Shown: positions 1 through 12,236 of the stretch, piece by piece | Position numbering within the stretch: the first letter of the stretch is position 1 | Layout: each line of letters starts with the position of its first letter | DNA from: Perkinsus olseni | Taxonomy: Eukaryota > Perkinsozoa > Perkinsida > Perkinsidae | Assembly: GCA_013115135.1 (NCBI GenBank) | Contig: JABANP010000048.1 | Span: forward strand, 62,001 to 126,000 | Length of the DNA stretch: 64,000 bases | Direction of reading: 5' to 3' | Notes under the pieces: generated by a model | Told to the model about the DNA's origin: nothing | Databases searched by the model: none | The model's input: the letters and a program-made list of their open reading frames with translations, nothing else | Translations under genes and position numbers: made by a program

Positions 1-156
1 TAAGCGTTTGCCTGGCTTAGCAGCATTGTGCTATCACTACAGGAATTTGCTGTACTTGAGTGGATCAGGGTGTAGAGCAGTTCGTCATGCTAGAAAGTTG
101 TTGTTGTTGATGGTTGTGGTGTTGGTAGTAGTTTCAACGCTTGTTTTACAGTAAGA

Positions 157-1951
157 ATGCAAGAATCACACCAGCGTCTGCTCGAGCAAGCCAAGGCAGC
201 CCCTGATGACTTCTCGCGGGAGGCCGCTATTCTGAGCTCCAAGCCGGACTGGCAGTCGTAAGTCTTCCTAGTCGTCGCTGATGGCGCGTGCAATTTGATT
301 TTCTCAGGCTCGAGAGTGCGGGTCAGATCCCTAAGGGCTCCGCCCAGTGGTTGAACCAAATCCACGGCACTTCCAGCAGCGCTGTGATGACCCTCGCCCA
401 GCGTAACGAGGAGGTAAGCGTCGATGCTATGGCCGTGAATAGCGAAAGGAGTGGTATCGGTTGTCAGGTCTTGAGCGGCCTTCTTTCCGTTCTCAAGAGC
501 GTCGAAGACATGCACGCTGTCCAGTATGCCCTCACTGTCATTTACGAGACTACGTAATGGCTGTTAAATACCAAATACTCACTTATCAGTTTTCTCGTCT
601 TCTCAGTCGTTATGATTCGGCCTTCTGGAACCTTCTCGTCGCCTACGCCAGGAAGAACGACGTTCTCGCCCCCTTCACTCGCTTCTTGAGCTCCGACCGT
701 GCCGCGGGCGATTCCTACTCTAGCGATAAGGCCGTAAGTTTCGCTGCTCGCGAGGGCTCGTAAAGGGGCTCGTTGCTTTACTGCTGTTCCTTTTCAGCTC
801 TACATCCTCACTGACATCATGAGTCACGATGGTGGCAGGAAGTTCAACCCTCAGGAGGTAGGTTGCGCTTTTCACTAGCGCGTGATTCACGGATGTTGTG
901 GTAGGCCAAGATGGTTGCTGACTCGGTTGCTGATGACAAGAACATGAAGTTCAAGGGCGTCAGCCATTTGGGTCGTCTCGATGGCTTCTGCAACCTCCTC
1001 AAGTTCGATGGCTTCCGTGCTGTTGTGTGGAACAACAAGAAGGTCCAGAGGTGCATCATGGACGCCATCTCGGGTGTCGAGTCCTCGGACCCGCTGGTCT
1101 TGTATCGCGGCGTCTTCTGCGTCTGGTGCGTCAGCTTCAACAAGGAGCTCGTCTCCACCTCGGTTGCCGAGATGGGCGACGATCTTGTGCAGGTAGGTCG
1201 ACGCTGGCTCGAAACAAGTCAGAAGATTCTTCTTCTTTTCAGGCCCTCCTGTCGGTTGTTGCCAACTGCCGTGTCGAGAAGGTCATTCGGATGACTCTCG
1301 CCGTCCTTGCCAACTTCCTCAAGGACGACAAGATGTGCACTGCCATCGTGGAGAGCGGTATCATTCACTACGTCCAGAACTTGGAGTACGAGAAGTGGCG
1401 CGACCAGGAACTCTATGAGGACATCCGCAAGGTCGCCGGTATGATTGCCAGCGAGGTAGGTTCAGCAGTCCTATTTTCTTGTGAGTTGGTGGAAGTGTGG
1501 TATGATGGTTTTAGGTTAGCACTCACACCAACTTTGAGCGTTATGAGAGGGAGCTTCAAACCAACAAGCTCCGTTGGGGTTTCATCCACTCGGAGAAGTT
1601 CTGGCTCGAGAATGCCGAGAAGTTCGAGAAGGACCAGTTCGCGGCTGTGAAGGCTCTCGTCGCCCTCGCCAAGTCCGACTCTGCGGACGACACCACCAAG
1701 GCCGTTGCCTGCCACGACATTGGCGAGTTCGCTCGTGTCTACCCCACGGGCAAGCAGGTGTTGAACCGCCTCTCTGCCAAGCCGGCCGTCATGGCTCTTA
1801 TGACCAGCAAGGACCGCGATGTAAGGGCCTCGTACTTATCGAGGTTGTGCTGATTTTCACTTGTCGTTTTTAGGTCGCTCGCGAGGCCCTCCTTGCCACT
1901 CAGAAGCTTATGTTGAACAAGTGGCAGGCACTCCAGCAGGGCACCTTGTAA
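157..1951 (+). CDS. ATP6V1H: V-type proton ATPase subunit H
   Basis: Regulatory subunit of the V1 sector of the vacuolar H+-ATPase, which links V1 to V0 and activates ATP hydrolysis at endomembranes. Nine exons can be read (157-257, 308-413, 468-553, 607-733, 798-857, 905-1192, 1243-1455, 1515-1820, 1874-1951), all with GT-AG introns of 40-60 nt; they sum to 1365 nt, an intact 454-residue protein, the usual length for subunit H. Family landmarks are LRWGFIHSEKFW, followed by a helical repeat segment with HDIGEFARVYPTGK, and the C-terminal repeat ending near QKLMLNKWQ. The start is the first ATG of the exon that carries the conserved N-terminus. No frame break was found. The first 156 bases hold no gene I can support. 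Confidence 0.93.
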
Positions 1952-2452
1952 AATGTTTAGAGGTTGTTGATACCTTTGCTGCGGCTGTGACGGAGTTGTC
2001 GATGGTCAACATCCCCGCCTAGTGAAAGCCAGCAATATCATCATTCCAGCGTGCCTTTTTAACAAGTATACTTGAGAGGAGTATCAGTAGACAGTTTCCG
2101 TATGTTGCTGCTTTTACTGTGCGTCGATGGCATCATCTTTGTCAAGATAATTCTATCAAGTCGGTCGCAAGGGTGTCAATCGGTACTGTCTCCTGGCCGC
2201 TTTTATAAGCGGCTGAGGCGGCAATGGTTTTCGCGCTTAGATCGGCTTTGAGATTCATCGTAGTGTTCTCGACAGCAGCGAAGCGGTGGAATATTTTCCC
2301 GTTTGGATGGTATCATTGGACGCCAGTATTGCAGCTACCGTACCGATGCTGCTGCTAATCCTCGAGCGACTGAGTTTCTTCTTCACTCCTCCCTTTTTGA
2401 GTTTAAGTCCATCAGAGAATGGTAGACGGGGTGTGGCTGAGGTTTTTATAAT
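1952..2452. other. Intergenic, no gene seen
   Basis: Spacer between the V-ATPase H stop codon and the next gene. It is T-rich in places with no convincing coding exon, RNA gene or long repeat, and probably holds the 3' UTR of one gene and the promoter of the next. Confidence 0.5.
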
Positions 2453-5226
2453 ATGGCAGCTGTGGAGCCCCCGTGGAAGCGGCTCAAGTCAACCTCGAAG
2501 GCGCCAGCGTCGCCGACGCCCGCTGCTGCTAGCCGACCGAGGGTAAACATAAAGCCCGTGATCGACCTCGTACAGGAGACGGTCGAGTGGCCGAGCGAAC
2601 CTGTCCCTGAGGTTACCATTGACCCTTGCTGTAAGCACTATAGGGATCTCACAAGGAGCACGGAGAAGGTACGCACGTCGGCCGTCTTGCGGATCTGAGG
2701 GAAGATACTATTAGGTTAACTTGACGTTGTCGCGACGAGGAGCTACGGAAGTTGTGGGAGAAGCTTTGGTGGATTCACCGGCAGAGCCTACCAAGGAAGA
2801 TGCCGATTGTAAAGATCCGGACGCGGTAGGGATGGGTGGAGGGTTTTGAGTGATTTTGATTTTTTTGGACGTAGCGGGTCTGCGCTTGTGGGGGCAGCTG
2901 TGAGTGCTTGTTGTGGAACAGCCCGATGGCGGCGTGGTCATGGTATACGCTATCTCCAGGCCTCCCTTGCTGCAGTCGACAGTCACAGATCTAGGACCGT
3001 TGCTATACCGCCAAACCATTCAGTGCTAGCCAAGATCCATTCATTCCTCGTAGAACTAGGCCATTCGATCTGGGGTACCCGGGTGACGAGACAGCGCGAT
3101 CACCGTGTCCAGATCGAGCACATGCCGTCCTTGAGAAAGGTGACATCATTGATGTGATGTGGCGATCTCCTGAACATCTCCGCTACTCGGATCTCAACGA
3201 CTTGCGATGGATCGCACTTTGCCGTACGTGCTGGGCTTCACTACGCCCCGAGAATGTTCGGATAAGCTGTCCTCGGCTTTGAAAGAGGCTTCGCTCCCTG
3301 GTCGACGATAATCGCCGTCGGATATCAGTGAATACGTTGCGGCGCACTGTCGGGGGCGAGGGGCCATACTCTGCGAGGAGATGGTCGAAATTAGTCTGTC
3401 ATCCTCTAGTGCACACTCCACTCGAATGGGGGTCGAGGGCGTACATACGGACCTTACCGCTGAGCTAGAGAATCATAGGGCTCTATTGGTGGTTCGTTAC
3501 CTTGTCCACCTACACCGTCGCTGTTGGCGTGGGAGTCCCCCCTTGGCTTCCCGGTCAATTCCACTTGTTCCTTCATCGTTGTATTGGCCGAAGCTGCTGT
3601 TGTCTCAGGTATCAACTATCATCTGCACGCTAAGGAACTACCGTGATCCACGGTCCATCATCACAACCAATGATGGCACGAGTGAAGTAGTGGCGGTAGG
3701 GGAGGAGTATAGAGGCACCTACGGCCATTTACGGGACAGGAAGGCTTCATCCACAGTCATCATTGGGGACTCCAATTCTGAACAGCAGGAGGCTAGTGCC
3801 TCGGTGGCTGAGTCGGACTCGGGCCGTGACGCGGCGATGACGCCCAGAGAGAAGAGCGATGGGGATCAGCGTAGTGTGAAGAGCCCCAGCCCTGCTAGAA
3901 GTCCGAGCCAGGCGCCCTCGGCTCCGTGGATGAGAGCAGCCCAAGCCGCAGCGGCCAGCTTGGCCTGGTTCGGCAAGGGCAAGGGCATGCCGTTTATGGG
4001 GCCGGCGGCATTCGCGAGGATGGCGGCGATGAACCGGATGCGAGCTGCTCAGGCGTACCAGGAGCAGAGGCCGCAGCAGGGGGAACAGACGGAAACGCTA
4101 CCGAGCATGGAAGAGGCTGCCAGACATCAGGCGACGATCACACAACCGGCTGTCCCCATGGACCCTCCCAGGGCCGTCCCCCAAGCGATACCTGGGCTGC
4201 AGTATCAGCCGCCTCGGCCAGCTACTCAGAATCTGTCGGAAGGTTTCGTCCCTCCACAACCCCCAATGGCAGCGCCGGCATTCCAGGGAGGTGGGGCATT
4301 CCAGTCGGGGGGACCGCCGCCCTCAGAGCCACCACGGCCACCTCCAGCGGGAATGATTGCCGGCCAGCAGCAGCTACCCCAACCTGCCCCCACAGCAGCC
4401 CCCGCCGATGCCTATGCCCCCGTGGCCGCCTCGAGGCCCCTCCTACGGGCCCTCTGGGGGGATGTACCGTTGAGGCCTTCTGTACCATCCTTGCACCATT
4501 TAACGTTGTTTCTGAGAGCCCGGGTGTCTGTATTCGTCGGGCACTGTGTCACCGTCCGGCAGTATGTGTTAGTTTACCCTCATGACAGCGGACGTTGATC
4601 CCTCCAAGACTTCTTCCAGTGCCTATCCCTCACGTTACGGAGCCCTCGGCGCCCGGTTACGAACCCTACCACCACGATCAGCGGTGGGAGGGATTCTGAA
4701 GGAGGGGCTTCGGAGCATCAGGCCTTTTACGGCTACCGAGCAACTGCTGATGATTATAATAGTGAGTACAGCTGGTCTCAGGTGAGAGGGGATGGGAGGG
4801 TAGAGGATTGAAGCTGTGGCTCTTTCAGCGAGGGGCGTCCTCTAACTACGATTCGGCGGAAGAGCGGTATGAGAGGACGCATACAGCTAGTGACAGCAGT
4901 GGACCTCGCCGAGCTTCGCAGTCAGCTGACATACCCCCAGAAGCTGCCATCCGGGCCCTCCTCTATCACGGTGCCTGCTATACTATGCGGTGCATCAGGA
5001 AAGCAGGGACGTGGGTAGGTATCAAACTCTGCAACCAGGTTGAGAGGTAGGCCCTCGATGGGGGCGGTAGAGGTACCGATCACACTCGCTCAGGCAGCTG
5101 GTGGCGAAAAGACAGAACAGAGTGGCTCGGGATGAGCTCTCTAACAGGCTGGCTCTCTGCATAGTGGACGGTGCCCTGCAACAGACTCGACGGATACATG
5201 ACTGGCTGGCTGTCCGGAATCTGTGA
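2453..5226 (+). CDS. Unrecognised Pro/Gln-rich, Ser-rich protein
   Basis: I do not recognise this gene. The first exon starts at 2453 (MAAVEPPWKRLKST) and ends at a GTACGC donor. The middle (about 3740-4470) encodes a low-complexity stretch rich in Pro, Gln, Ala and Met, with FGKGKGMPFMGP and PMPMPPWPPRGP segments. Near the 3' end are Ser/Tyr-rich exons (YNSEYSWSQ, then RGASSNYDSAEERYERT) and a clear last exon at 5071-5226 ending LAVRNL and TGA. Around 3050-3480 one frame reads like a folded domain (KGDIIDVMWRSPEHLRYSDL, later HPLVHTPLEW) but is crossed by stops, so splicing or sequence there is unresolved. It may be more than one gene. Low-complexity Pro/Gln/RS-like content next to two splicing factors would suit an RNA-binding protein, but that is inference only. 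Confidence 0.4.
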
Positions 5227-5423
5227 CGTTCAAGGCTGGGCTTGCGATAGATTTGTGTGCTCGTGTACCATTCGCCGCATACACCGGTATGATGACCATT
5301 TTGTTACTAGCCGTTTTTGACTCTACTCGACTTGTGGCGCCGGTCGGAGGGGGGGGGGATTGATCATCTTAGAAGGGGGTTGATGTACTGGGTCAGGCGC
5401 TGTTGTTTGCCCTTGTTGTAACC

Positions 5424-6519
5424 ATGCGCCTTACAGCCGATCTCATAGAGCAGAGCGGGGAGCAGATGATTACCCCAGCGGGCGACAGGGCTCTGGTCCT
5501 GCGTGGGTGGGAAGGGAAGGACCACGATGTATTCGCTTATGGTGAGGATCCTGGTGTTTTTAGGTTGAAGATTCCCGTGATGGAGAATTTGAGTGCGACT
5601 AAGGACCACTACGACTGCCTTGATCTGACGGACAACGACATCGCCAAGATACCTAATGATAGTGCGCCCCTCACGCGGCTTCGTACTCTGGTAGTGCCAC
5701 GGGGAAAGGTATCTTTTTTTCTGTGAAATTCAAGCTTGACCTCTGGACAGATGCTCGCCAACAACCGTATCTCCCGCATAGGGTCTACTTGCTTCGACAA
5801 CATGCCTAACCTCACCAGTGTCGTTCTAACCAACAACCGCCTCGAGAAGCTGCAGGACCTCTACCCCTTGGGCCAGCGTAATCCTCTCCCTTCTTCGCCA
5901 TTCGAGCCCTGTTGAGCCCCTCTCCTCAGTGCGGCATCTGGAGCGCCTCACAGTGCTAGATAACGAGGTGTGTAATGTGCAGCATTACCGACTCTTCCTG
6001 ATACACATACTCCCCAAGACAGTACGGTTTATTGACTTTGCCAGGGTCAAGGATAAGGTAGTAATGGACCGTGCTTGAGTTTAGATAGGTGTGGTTGGTA
6101 GGAGCGCGAGGCGGCCGCGAAGCTGTTTGGTGGCCCAGAAGGGGAGAAGTTCCTGCTCAAGATTGCGCCTAGAATTACTGCAGAGGAAGAGGACAGTGCC
6201 AACAAGGCAGAGGCCAATGCCAAGGAGAACGTTCCAAATGGTAGTGTTATTGGGCTGAGGTGGGGGAGTTATGGTTCGTACGTGAAGGTGCATCCGCGGA
6301 TAGAGGCCTCCTCCTGGCCCGCATCAAGGAAGCCATCGAAGCAGCGTCCTCGATGGAGGAGGTCACCAAGCTGGAGAAGGCCCTTAGAACTGGTAGGCTA
6401 ACGGTGCCGTTTCCTTCATGCACTGCGTCCGTTCAGGTGAGATCCCCCCGGAGATCGAAGCTCGGCTGTCATCCTCTTCTTCCGCGGCCGATGCTACGAC
6501 GAGCAAAGACGTCCAGTAA
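5424..6519 (+). CDS. SNRPA1: U2 snRNP protein A' (leucine-rich repeat)
   Basis: U2A' (Lea1) binds U2B'' and stem-loop IV of U2 snRNA in the spliceosome. Seven exons (5424-5506, 5564-5708, 5751-5877, 5930-6057, 6102-6240, 6288-6392, 6437-6519) total 810 nt, giving 269 residues, close to the 255 of the human protein. The N-terminus MRLTADLIEQS, the segment LRGLKIPVMENLSATKD, LRR units (LDLTDNDIAKIPN, VVLTNNRLEKL) and the tail with IKEAIEAASSMEEVTKLEKAL then TGEIPPEI all follow the family order. The upstream in-frame ATG at 5403 is rejected because the family begins M-x-L-T. Intron 1 (5507-5563, 57 nt) is a multiple of three and has no stop, so an automatic caller would read it as protein. It lies 122 bp from the next splicing-factor gene on the same strand. 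Confidence 0.93.
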
Positions 6520-6641
6520 TGTTTTCTCAGCTTGCCTCTGGCGGCTGGTACTCGGTGATCGCGGCGTTTGTGTTCTCGGGTGGAAGGCAGGGTCATTGGG
6601 TGCGATGACAGATCTTCCATTGACTGCGATTGTCCCATAGA

Positions 6642-8609
6642 ATGGCACCACCTCCACCTCCTGGTTGGGACGACCCCGCGCCCAGTGCTGAGCCTCAGCC
6701 GACCGGCGCCCCTCCGGCAGAGTACAACGGGGAACGTCAGGAAAGCTCTCGCGGTAGAGACCGTGGGAGGCGAAGTAGCAGAAGCGGGTCCCGTGGGAGG
6801 AGCCGAGGGTCCGGTCGGGAAAGTCGAAGTCGAAGGCGCTCGAGGTAGGACCTGGCCGGTCATGCTGGAACAACCCCTTCGAATCGACATACATGATTGG
6901 CCTTGGTCAGGTCCAGGGACCGCGGCAGCCGTCGTCACCGCGGAAGATCCAGATCGGGATCGTCCTCGGGCTCTGAAAGCTCTCGGAGTTCAAGATCTCG
7001 GTCTAGATCGAGACGGAGGCACGCTAGGAAGAGTGGCTGGGATGACGAGACTGAGCAGCCCGGAGCCAAGCACAGCAATTTCAGTAGCATTGGGCTTCAG
7101 GGCTTTGCGCGTGCTTGGGGGGTCGAGAGTGTTGTTACGTGCAGGTTCGGCGCCGCCGGATGGCTCCATCGACCCTCAGCAGCTTCTCCTACAGCAGGCG
7201 ATGCTCCCTGGTGGTGCAGGTGCTAATAAGAAGGCTAAGGAGGTGAGTGCCGGGTTGAGAGGGAGGGAACATCTCCGTTTGTCCTCAGCTGTACGTGGGA
7301 AACCTAGCCCAAGGCCAGGCAACGCAGGCCAACATCCGGGCCTTCTTCAACAACGCTTTGTCGGCTCTCCCGGAGTACCAGCAGAAGTGAGTCCAAACCC
7401 GCCAGGCAGCTCCTCTTAGTACTTCTTTGGACCAGGTACGCTGCTCTCCTACCGACCGGTGCGGTGAGGGAAGTGAGGATGTCGGCTGAGGGCATGTACG
7501 CCTTCGTCGAGTTCGCATCGGAGGAGATCGCTGTCACTTGCCTTGAGCTGGACAAGGCTGAGTTCCTTGGTACTAGTCGGGAGGGGCTTTAGGATGATGA
7601 TAGTGGTCATTGCATTGCGATTAGGACGGCCCGTGAAGATCGGTCGACCGACCGGGCTAGTCCTACCGGGCCCTCCCCCTCCACCGATGGACGTCAGTGT
7701 CCTGCGTAACCAAGGCTTCCTTCCAAGTAAGACTGGTGGTCGTTGGGACCTCATTGAATCCCCTCCTTGTCAGCCAAGGCCATGCCGTCGAACCCCTCCC
7801 AGAATCGGAAGCAGCGTGAGCTCTACGTCGGGAATCTCGCGGTAGGCCGTGGCTGGGCTCGCGCTGAGCGCAATGATGTGATGGCAGATTGGGGTGGTCA
7901 CGCCTCAAGTCCTTCACGAGTTGTTTGAGCCCGCCTGCAAAGTGCTACCGGATTATGACCCAGCCCTGGGGCCTCCGGTGCTCCAGGCGGACATCAGGGG
8001 GGATGGAAGGTAGTTTGAGGGTGACATGGGGGTAGTGGAAGCTGTCTACTCAGGTTTGCCTTCGTCGAGTTCCAGAACGACCGATTAGCAACGGCTGCGC
8101 TGAGCATCTTCAATGGGGTGAGGAGCGTCGAACTGAAGTGCCACTCACGTCACTTGTCCTCAGATGGAAGTGCTCGGTCGACGTTTGATTGTGAGCCGAC
8201 CTCAAGGCTTTCGTAGAGTCGCCCTCTGCTGGAGGCCTGCCAGCACCGGCCAGCCAACAGCAATGGAATGCCATGCCGCAGCAAGCGAGTATTGGTGGTT
8301 GGGGGATGACTTCTACCAGCGGTGGCCAAGGCTGGAGTGGAGGTCCCCCGATGTTGCAGCAGCAGGCCTGGGGCGCTGGGGGCTTCTCGGACAACGCAAA
8401 TGCGATGCCGGTGCAGAACCCTCGGAGCTTCGGAGGCCAGGGCGAGGGCCAGGACGCAGCCGCGCGGGCGGGGGCTGAGGCGGCCCAGGCGTTGCTGGGT
8501 GGCGGGAAGCCAGTGAAGAAGGTGGTGATGGTGAGCTCGGCTCCAAGAGCGACGGCGGTGGACCAACGTTTAGAAGGAGTTTGCGTCGCCGAGCAAGTGC
8601 CACCAATAA
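6642..8609 (+). CDS. U2AF large subunit-like RS/RRM splicing factor
   Basis: Likely binds the polypyrimidine tract during 3' splice-site recognition. The N-terminus is Pro-rich (MAPPPPPGWDD), then an arginine-serine domain across two exons, then two RNA-recognition motifs. RRM one: LYVGNLAQGQ, MYAFVEFASEE, GRPVKIGRP. RRM two: RELYVGNLAIG, GRFAFVEFQND, LGRRLIVSRPQGF. The aromatic RNP1 (AFVEF) and a long loop before it resemble U2AF65 RRM1 in both domains. The tail is Gly/Gln-rich and ends EFASPSKCHQ. At least eight short introns. After RPQGF the frame must move by one base near 8230 (a CCC run) to stay open into SQQQWNAMPQ, or a very short intron of about 31 nt is used. A PUF60-like protein is the main alternative. 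The start is the first ATG, at 6642. Confidence 0.78.
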
Positions 8610-9084
8610 CGACAAAATCATTATCTTCAAGGCGGAAGTGTCAATGTTTGGTTGTGTGATGAGGCTAGTCGGCCTGGGAATTTCGTGGCGCAGCGGTCGG
8701 GCGACGAGTGTGGTAGAGGGTTTGACTGCTAGTAGCAACGGGGACTCGTTCTATAGATATGCCCCTGGAATAGCAGGTAGACGCGCTTGCGCACGCGTGC
8801 AAGTGGGATTTTTGACCGCATTGAGTTCTTGTGATATTGTGAGTACATGCACAACCTTCTGTCAAGATATGGTTCCCTCCGTGAGCATCGGAGAGGGACC
8901 ATCTTGCGATGGATTCCTACGCCTTTCTTCAGCGAGGTTGACTGCGTCTCGGCTGCAATCGACGAGCGTGACTCGGTCCCTCTTGTGCGTCGTAGCGGCT
9001 GCGGTAGATCTTGGAGTGTTAGCTTTCTTGGCATTGCCTCGAGAACTCCCGTCCCCCCTCCCTCCCATCGGCCCCTCCCCACCA
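8610..9084. other. Intergenic, upstream of primase copy A
   Basis: No convincing exon. It shares the short phrase gga-t-cctacgcc and pyrimidine-rich stretches with the region just before copy B (near 13190), so it probably holds the promoter and 5' UTR of the duplicated gene. Confidence 0.4.
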
Positions 9085-12000
9085 ATGAGCTCCCCTATCA
9101 CGGCGTTGGACTATGTTAAGATTGAGCTTAGAAGCTGTCTGAAGGAGGATAGAGCTGAGGGGGTGAGCGGGTATCGCTCTGCAGTCACGCCCAGACAGGG
9201 TCCTCGCCAGCCACTCTTATCCACATTCCGTAGCTTCGTGATTGTGACTCTACTCACGTGTCTAGACCTGTGGTTGCAGCATGATGGTGTCGAGGCTGCT
9301 GCTTGTAGTCAAATCATGGTTACGGCTGTGGACATCAGCGCATGCGCGTGGTAGATCGCCTGTCCGTGGACTCGTTGGCCAGTAGAGATATGCAACATCG
9401 ACTGTGGTGATGTCAGATCCTTGCTAATGTGGACGAGGGCGTGCTGGAGCAGATCTCCTCCTTCCTCAGAGAAGCTGAGATCGCGGAAGACAAGTAGGTC
9501 CCTTGAGTCGAGGGTGGAGACTGTATCATGCTAACTAGGCACGCCACCCACTGCAATTACGGTAATGCTGTTACCTGGTACAGCTCGACGAACAGGTTCA
9601 GATTCCAACACACCCAACTGGAGCAGTTGTACAAGTAAGAGTTTGGCTGATAGGGGCCTCTTCGTGCCATGGTGAACTTGACAGGTACATCGCTGTACTC
9701 TACGACTGGGGTATTCCGATGTTCCTTACCGAACGCCAAGATGAGAATTTTAATTTGGTCTTGGATATCGATGTTAAGCTGGGAGCCGATATGAAATGGG
9801 AGCATTGCGCCACTGCTGAGAAGGCCATCATCGATAAGGACGGCGGAACCCGCTTCTTTGAGTTCATACTCAGGAACCTGTCTCCGGTAAGCCTCCACCG
9901 TGGGGCTCGTGTAACTGTTCCAGCGGTTGAAGGTGCTTTGCTGAGATGGATTATTTGGGACCGGCTGGAGGTCAAGTGTATTCCGCAGAAAAATTCCCGT
10001 AGACCGTCGAATCACATCTGCACATCATCACAAGCTGCTGAGTGTTTTGAGTGTTCAATGTAGAGCGGTGGTCGAAACTCGAAATTTCTCTGATGAATTC
10101 TCTATCCGCTGGATCGAGGCGAACGTCTCAGGTTTTCCCCGAGAAAAAGCATGTGGACGCGGCACTGTTCTCGGCGAGCGGATATAGTCGCGATTCGGGC
10201 TCCTTCAAGGTCTCGCTCCATCTCGTATTCCCCAACATCATTGTTGATAGGAGGCGAGCACCGAAAATACGTAAGTGAGGGTTGTTGTGAACCGAGAGAC
10301 CAGCACGTCTCGGTTGGGAACAGCTCGCGTTAGGTACACACGTGGTTCAAATGTTGTGGTCGGCATCCTTGGAAGACAACTCGTCGTACGATCCCTTCAT
10401 TGCCACGTTGTCCCGAGATCTCCTCAAGCTCTCTCCGGAGAACAGGTTCCGTAATGTTATCGATGAGACGAGTATCAATAACAGGTAAGTGTCTGATGGC
10501 TAACTAGTCGTATTGTCGTAGCCTCGAAAAGAAATATCGGTCTGATGGTGCTCAGGTTCGGCAACCGTCTGTGCTACTGCGACAAGCAATCCAGGCCGCC
10601 GCTGGTTAAGCCTGAAGGACGTCCACTGAAGCCAGAGGGCATCCTGCGATACAACAGAGATGGTCAAAAATTTGTCTGGCTTGACACAGTACTGCGGAAG
10701 GGTGCTTGCCTCTTGACCGGTTATGGGCTCTCTTGGGGATTCAACTCCCAGGACTCAGCTACATTGGGCAGAGCGTTTTTGCATTGGAGTAGGACGCACT
10801 CATTGCCGTGTAGCTCTTGTTGAGTGACTCGACTCTGAATTGTTATGGTGGCTCACAAGTAGAAAGACGTGAAGGTCTTCGGGGCAATCATTGTTCGTGG
10901 CGCTGTCAGTGAATCTTTTCTCTTAGGACAAATTGTCGGACTCCAAGTGGGTGAGGCTTTCGTCGTGCCGATCAATGGACGGTACCTTACGTAAACTCAC
11001 TCGCTGGGACCCTCCGAACACTATGGCCTCGCGGGTTACCCGAACGGGGCCTGGCGGGAGTTGTGTGGACGTGAACCCCCAGAATCAGGACGCTTTCAAA
11101 AGCAGAAGATCTCAGCTGAGGGGAGACACGACCGTTGCCGGAGGTGATGGGAAGATGAGGGAGTGTGCGTAAGTGACATCGGCCGTATGGCGGTGAGAGG
11201 CGGATGGGGGTATCCGTGAACAGGTACTTTGAATGCACGGAACCTGTCACCGCTGAGCAGTTTAAGACGTGGTTGACGGTATTTGATACGGGCAAGTGGG
11301 AAGATCACATCGAGACCCGTTCGATATCGTGGAGGCCGAGCGGGAATCAGGGCGTTATTCAATATTTCCCCGAGACCAGTAGGCGGTAGCTACCTCAGTC
11401 ACTGTGGATGGGGTTTGGGAATGCTCAGGGAAAATTGACGTTATGGCGGTCGACGAGACGTGGATGGATATTCTCATTGACCTCGTCACGGGTCCCTCGA
11501 GTAAGCTGAAGACCCGCCGTATCGAACCATCTGAAGCGGGTGAGTAGGGAGGAAAGTGAGGGGTTCGGCAGGCCTTCAGTTGTTGTTGATCTTAGACATG
11601 CTTCAAACCACTGGCGGTTCTGGTGCTGCGACATCGAGTCGGGATGGCCAACCCGACTCACCGCAGGACGAGGATATGCTTGAAATTAAAGAAGTGTTGG
11701 AAGACTATACTAAGGCTTCGGACGATGAGGTCGGTTAGCAGGGCTCCTGACAGCCTTGCGACTTGTCGCTGGCACACCACTACATGCAGGTGGAACTGAA
11801 GGCGGGCGAGCTTGTTCGAGTAATTGAAGTTGATCAGTCTGGCTGGACTAGGGTAATGGGACACCTCGGGGTTATCACTCGGCTGCCATTCTTACCGCCC
11901 GTAGTGAATGTAATTCTACCCATCATGAGCTTACTGATTGCTCATGCTTACAGCTTCAACCTAGCACTTCTCACTATACTCCTCAGTATCCATCTAGTAG

Positions 12001-12213
12001 TAGTTACTCTACTCCTCAGTATCCATCTAGTAGTAGTTCCTCTGATTCTCAGTATTAACCTAGTAGTAGTTACTCTGACCCTCAGTATCATACCGCTTCG
12101 CTCGTTTCGAGCTTCAAAACTTGTCCCTCCAGGTCCGCAAAGAGGATGGCAGTACGGGTTGGGTGTCGGCCGAGTTCCTCGGTAATCCCGACCCTATTCG
12201 CATGGAGGAGTGA
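9085..12213 (+). CDS. AEP/PrimPol-like primase with C-terminal SH3, copy A
   Basis: About 13 exons, roughly 550 residues. Starts MSSPITALDYVKIELR. Three motifs match the archaeo-eukaryotic primase fold in order: motif I, FNLVLDIDVKLG (DxD metal site, about 9760); motif II, GSFKVSLHLVF (SxH, about 10200); motif III, FRNVIDETSINN followed by IGLMVLRFG and CDKQ (hD plus nucleotide-binding basic residues, 10450-10590). A Cys-containing stretch follows. After an acidic linker (EIKEVLEDYTKASDDE) comes an SH3-like domain: VELKAGELVRVIE, then SGWTR, then GSTGWVSAEFLG. The coding frame in the 10931-11170 exon is supported because differences from copy B fall mainly at third positions. The frame is intact throughout in my model. 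Functions known for AEPs are primer synthesis or lesion-skipping DNA synthesis; the role here is inferred. A NCLDV/herpes-type primase lineage is possible but unproven. Confidence 0.62.
11971..12090 (+). repeat. Intronic minisatellite, about 33-bp unit
   Basis: About three and a half imperfect tandem units inside the intron that splits the SH3 domain of copy A. Each unit carries cctcagtat-ccatctagtagtagtt. The corresponding intron of copy B is short and lacks it, so the expansion postdates the duplication. Confidence 0.8.
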
Positions 12214-12236
12214 GCGGATATCAGTTGTATAGGGTA

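Noticed and set aside
6384..6938. Long minus-strand open frames opposite U2A' and the RS domain
   Set aside because: Shadows of repetitive Arg/Ser codons on the plus strand; no splice sites or family match.
10931..11170. Alternative reading frame (GLQVGEAFVVPINGRYL) for the primase exon
   Set aside because: Copy A to copy B substitutions fall on third positions of the other frame, and copy A has an in-frame stop in this one.
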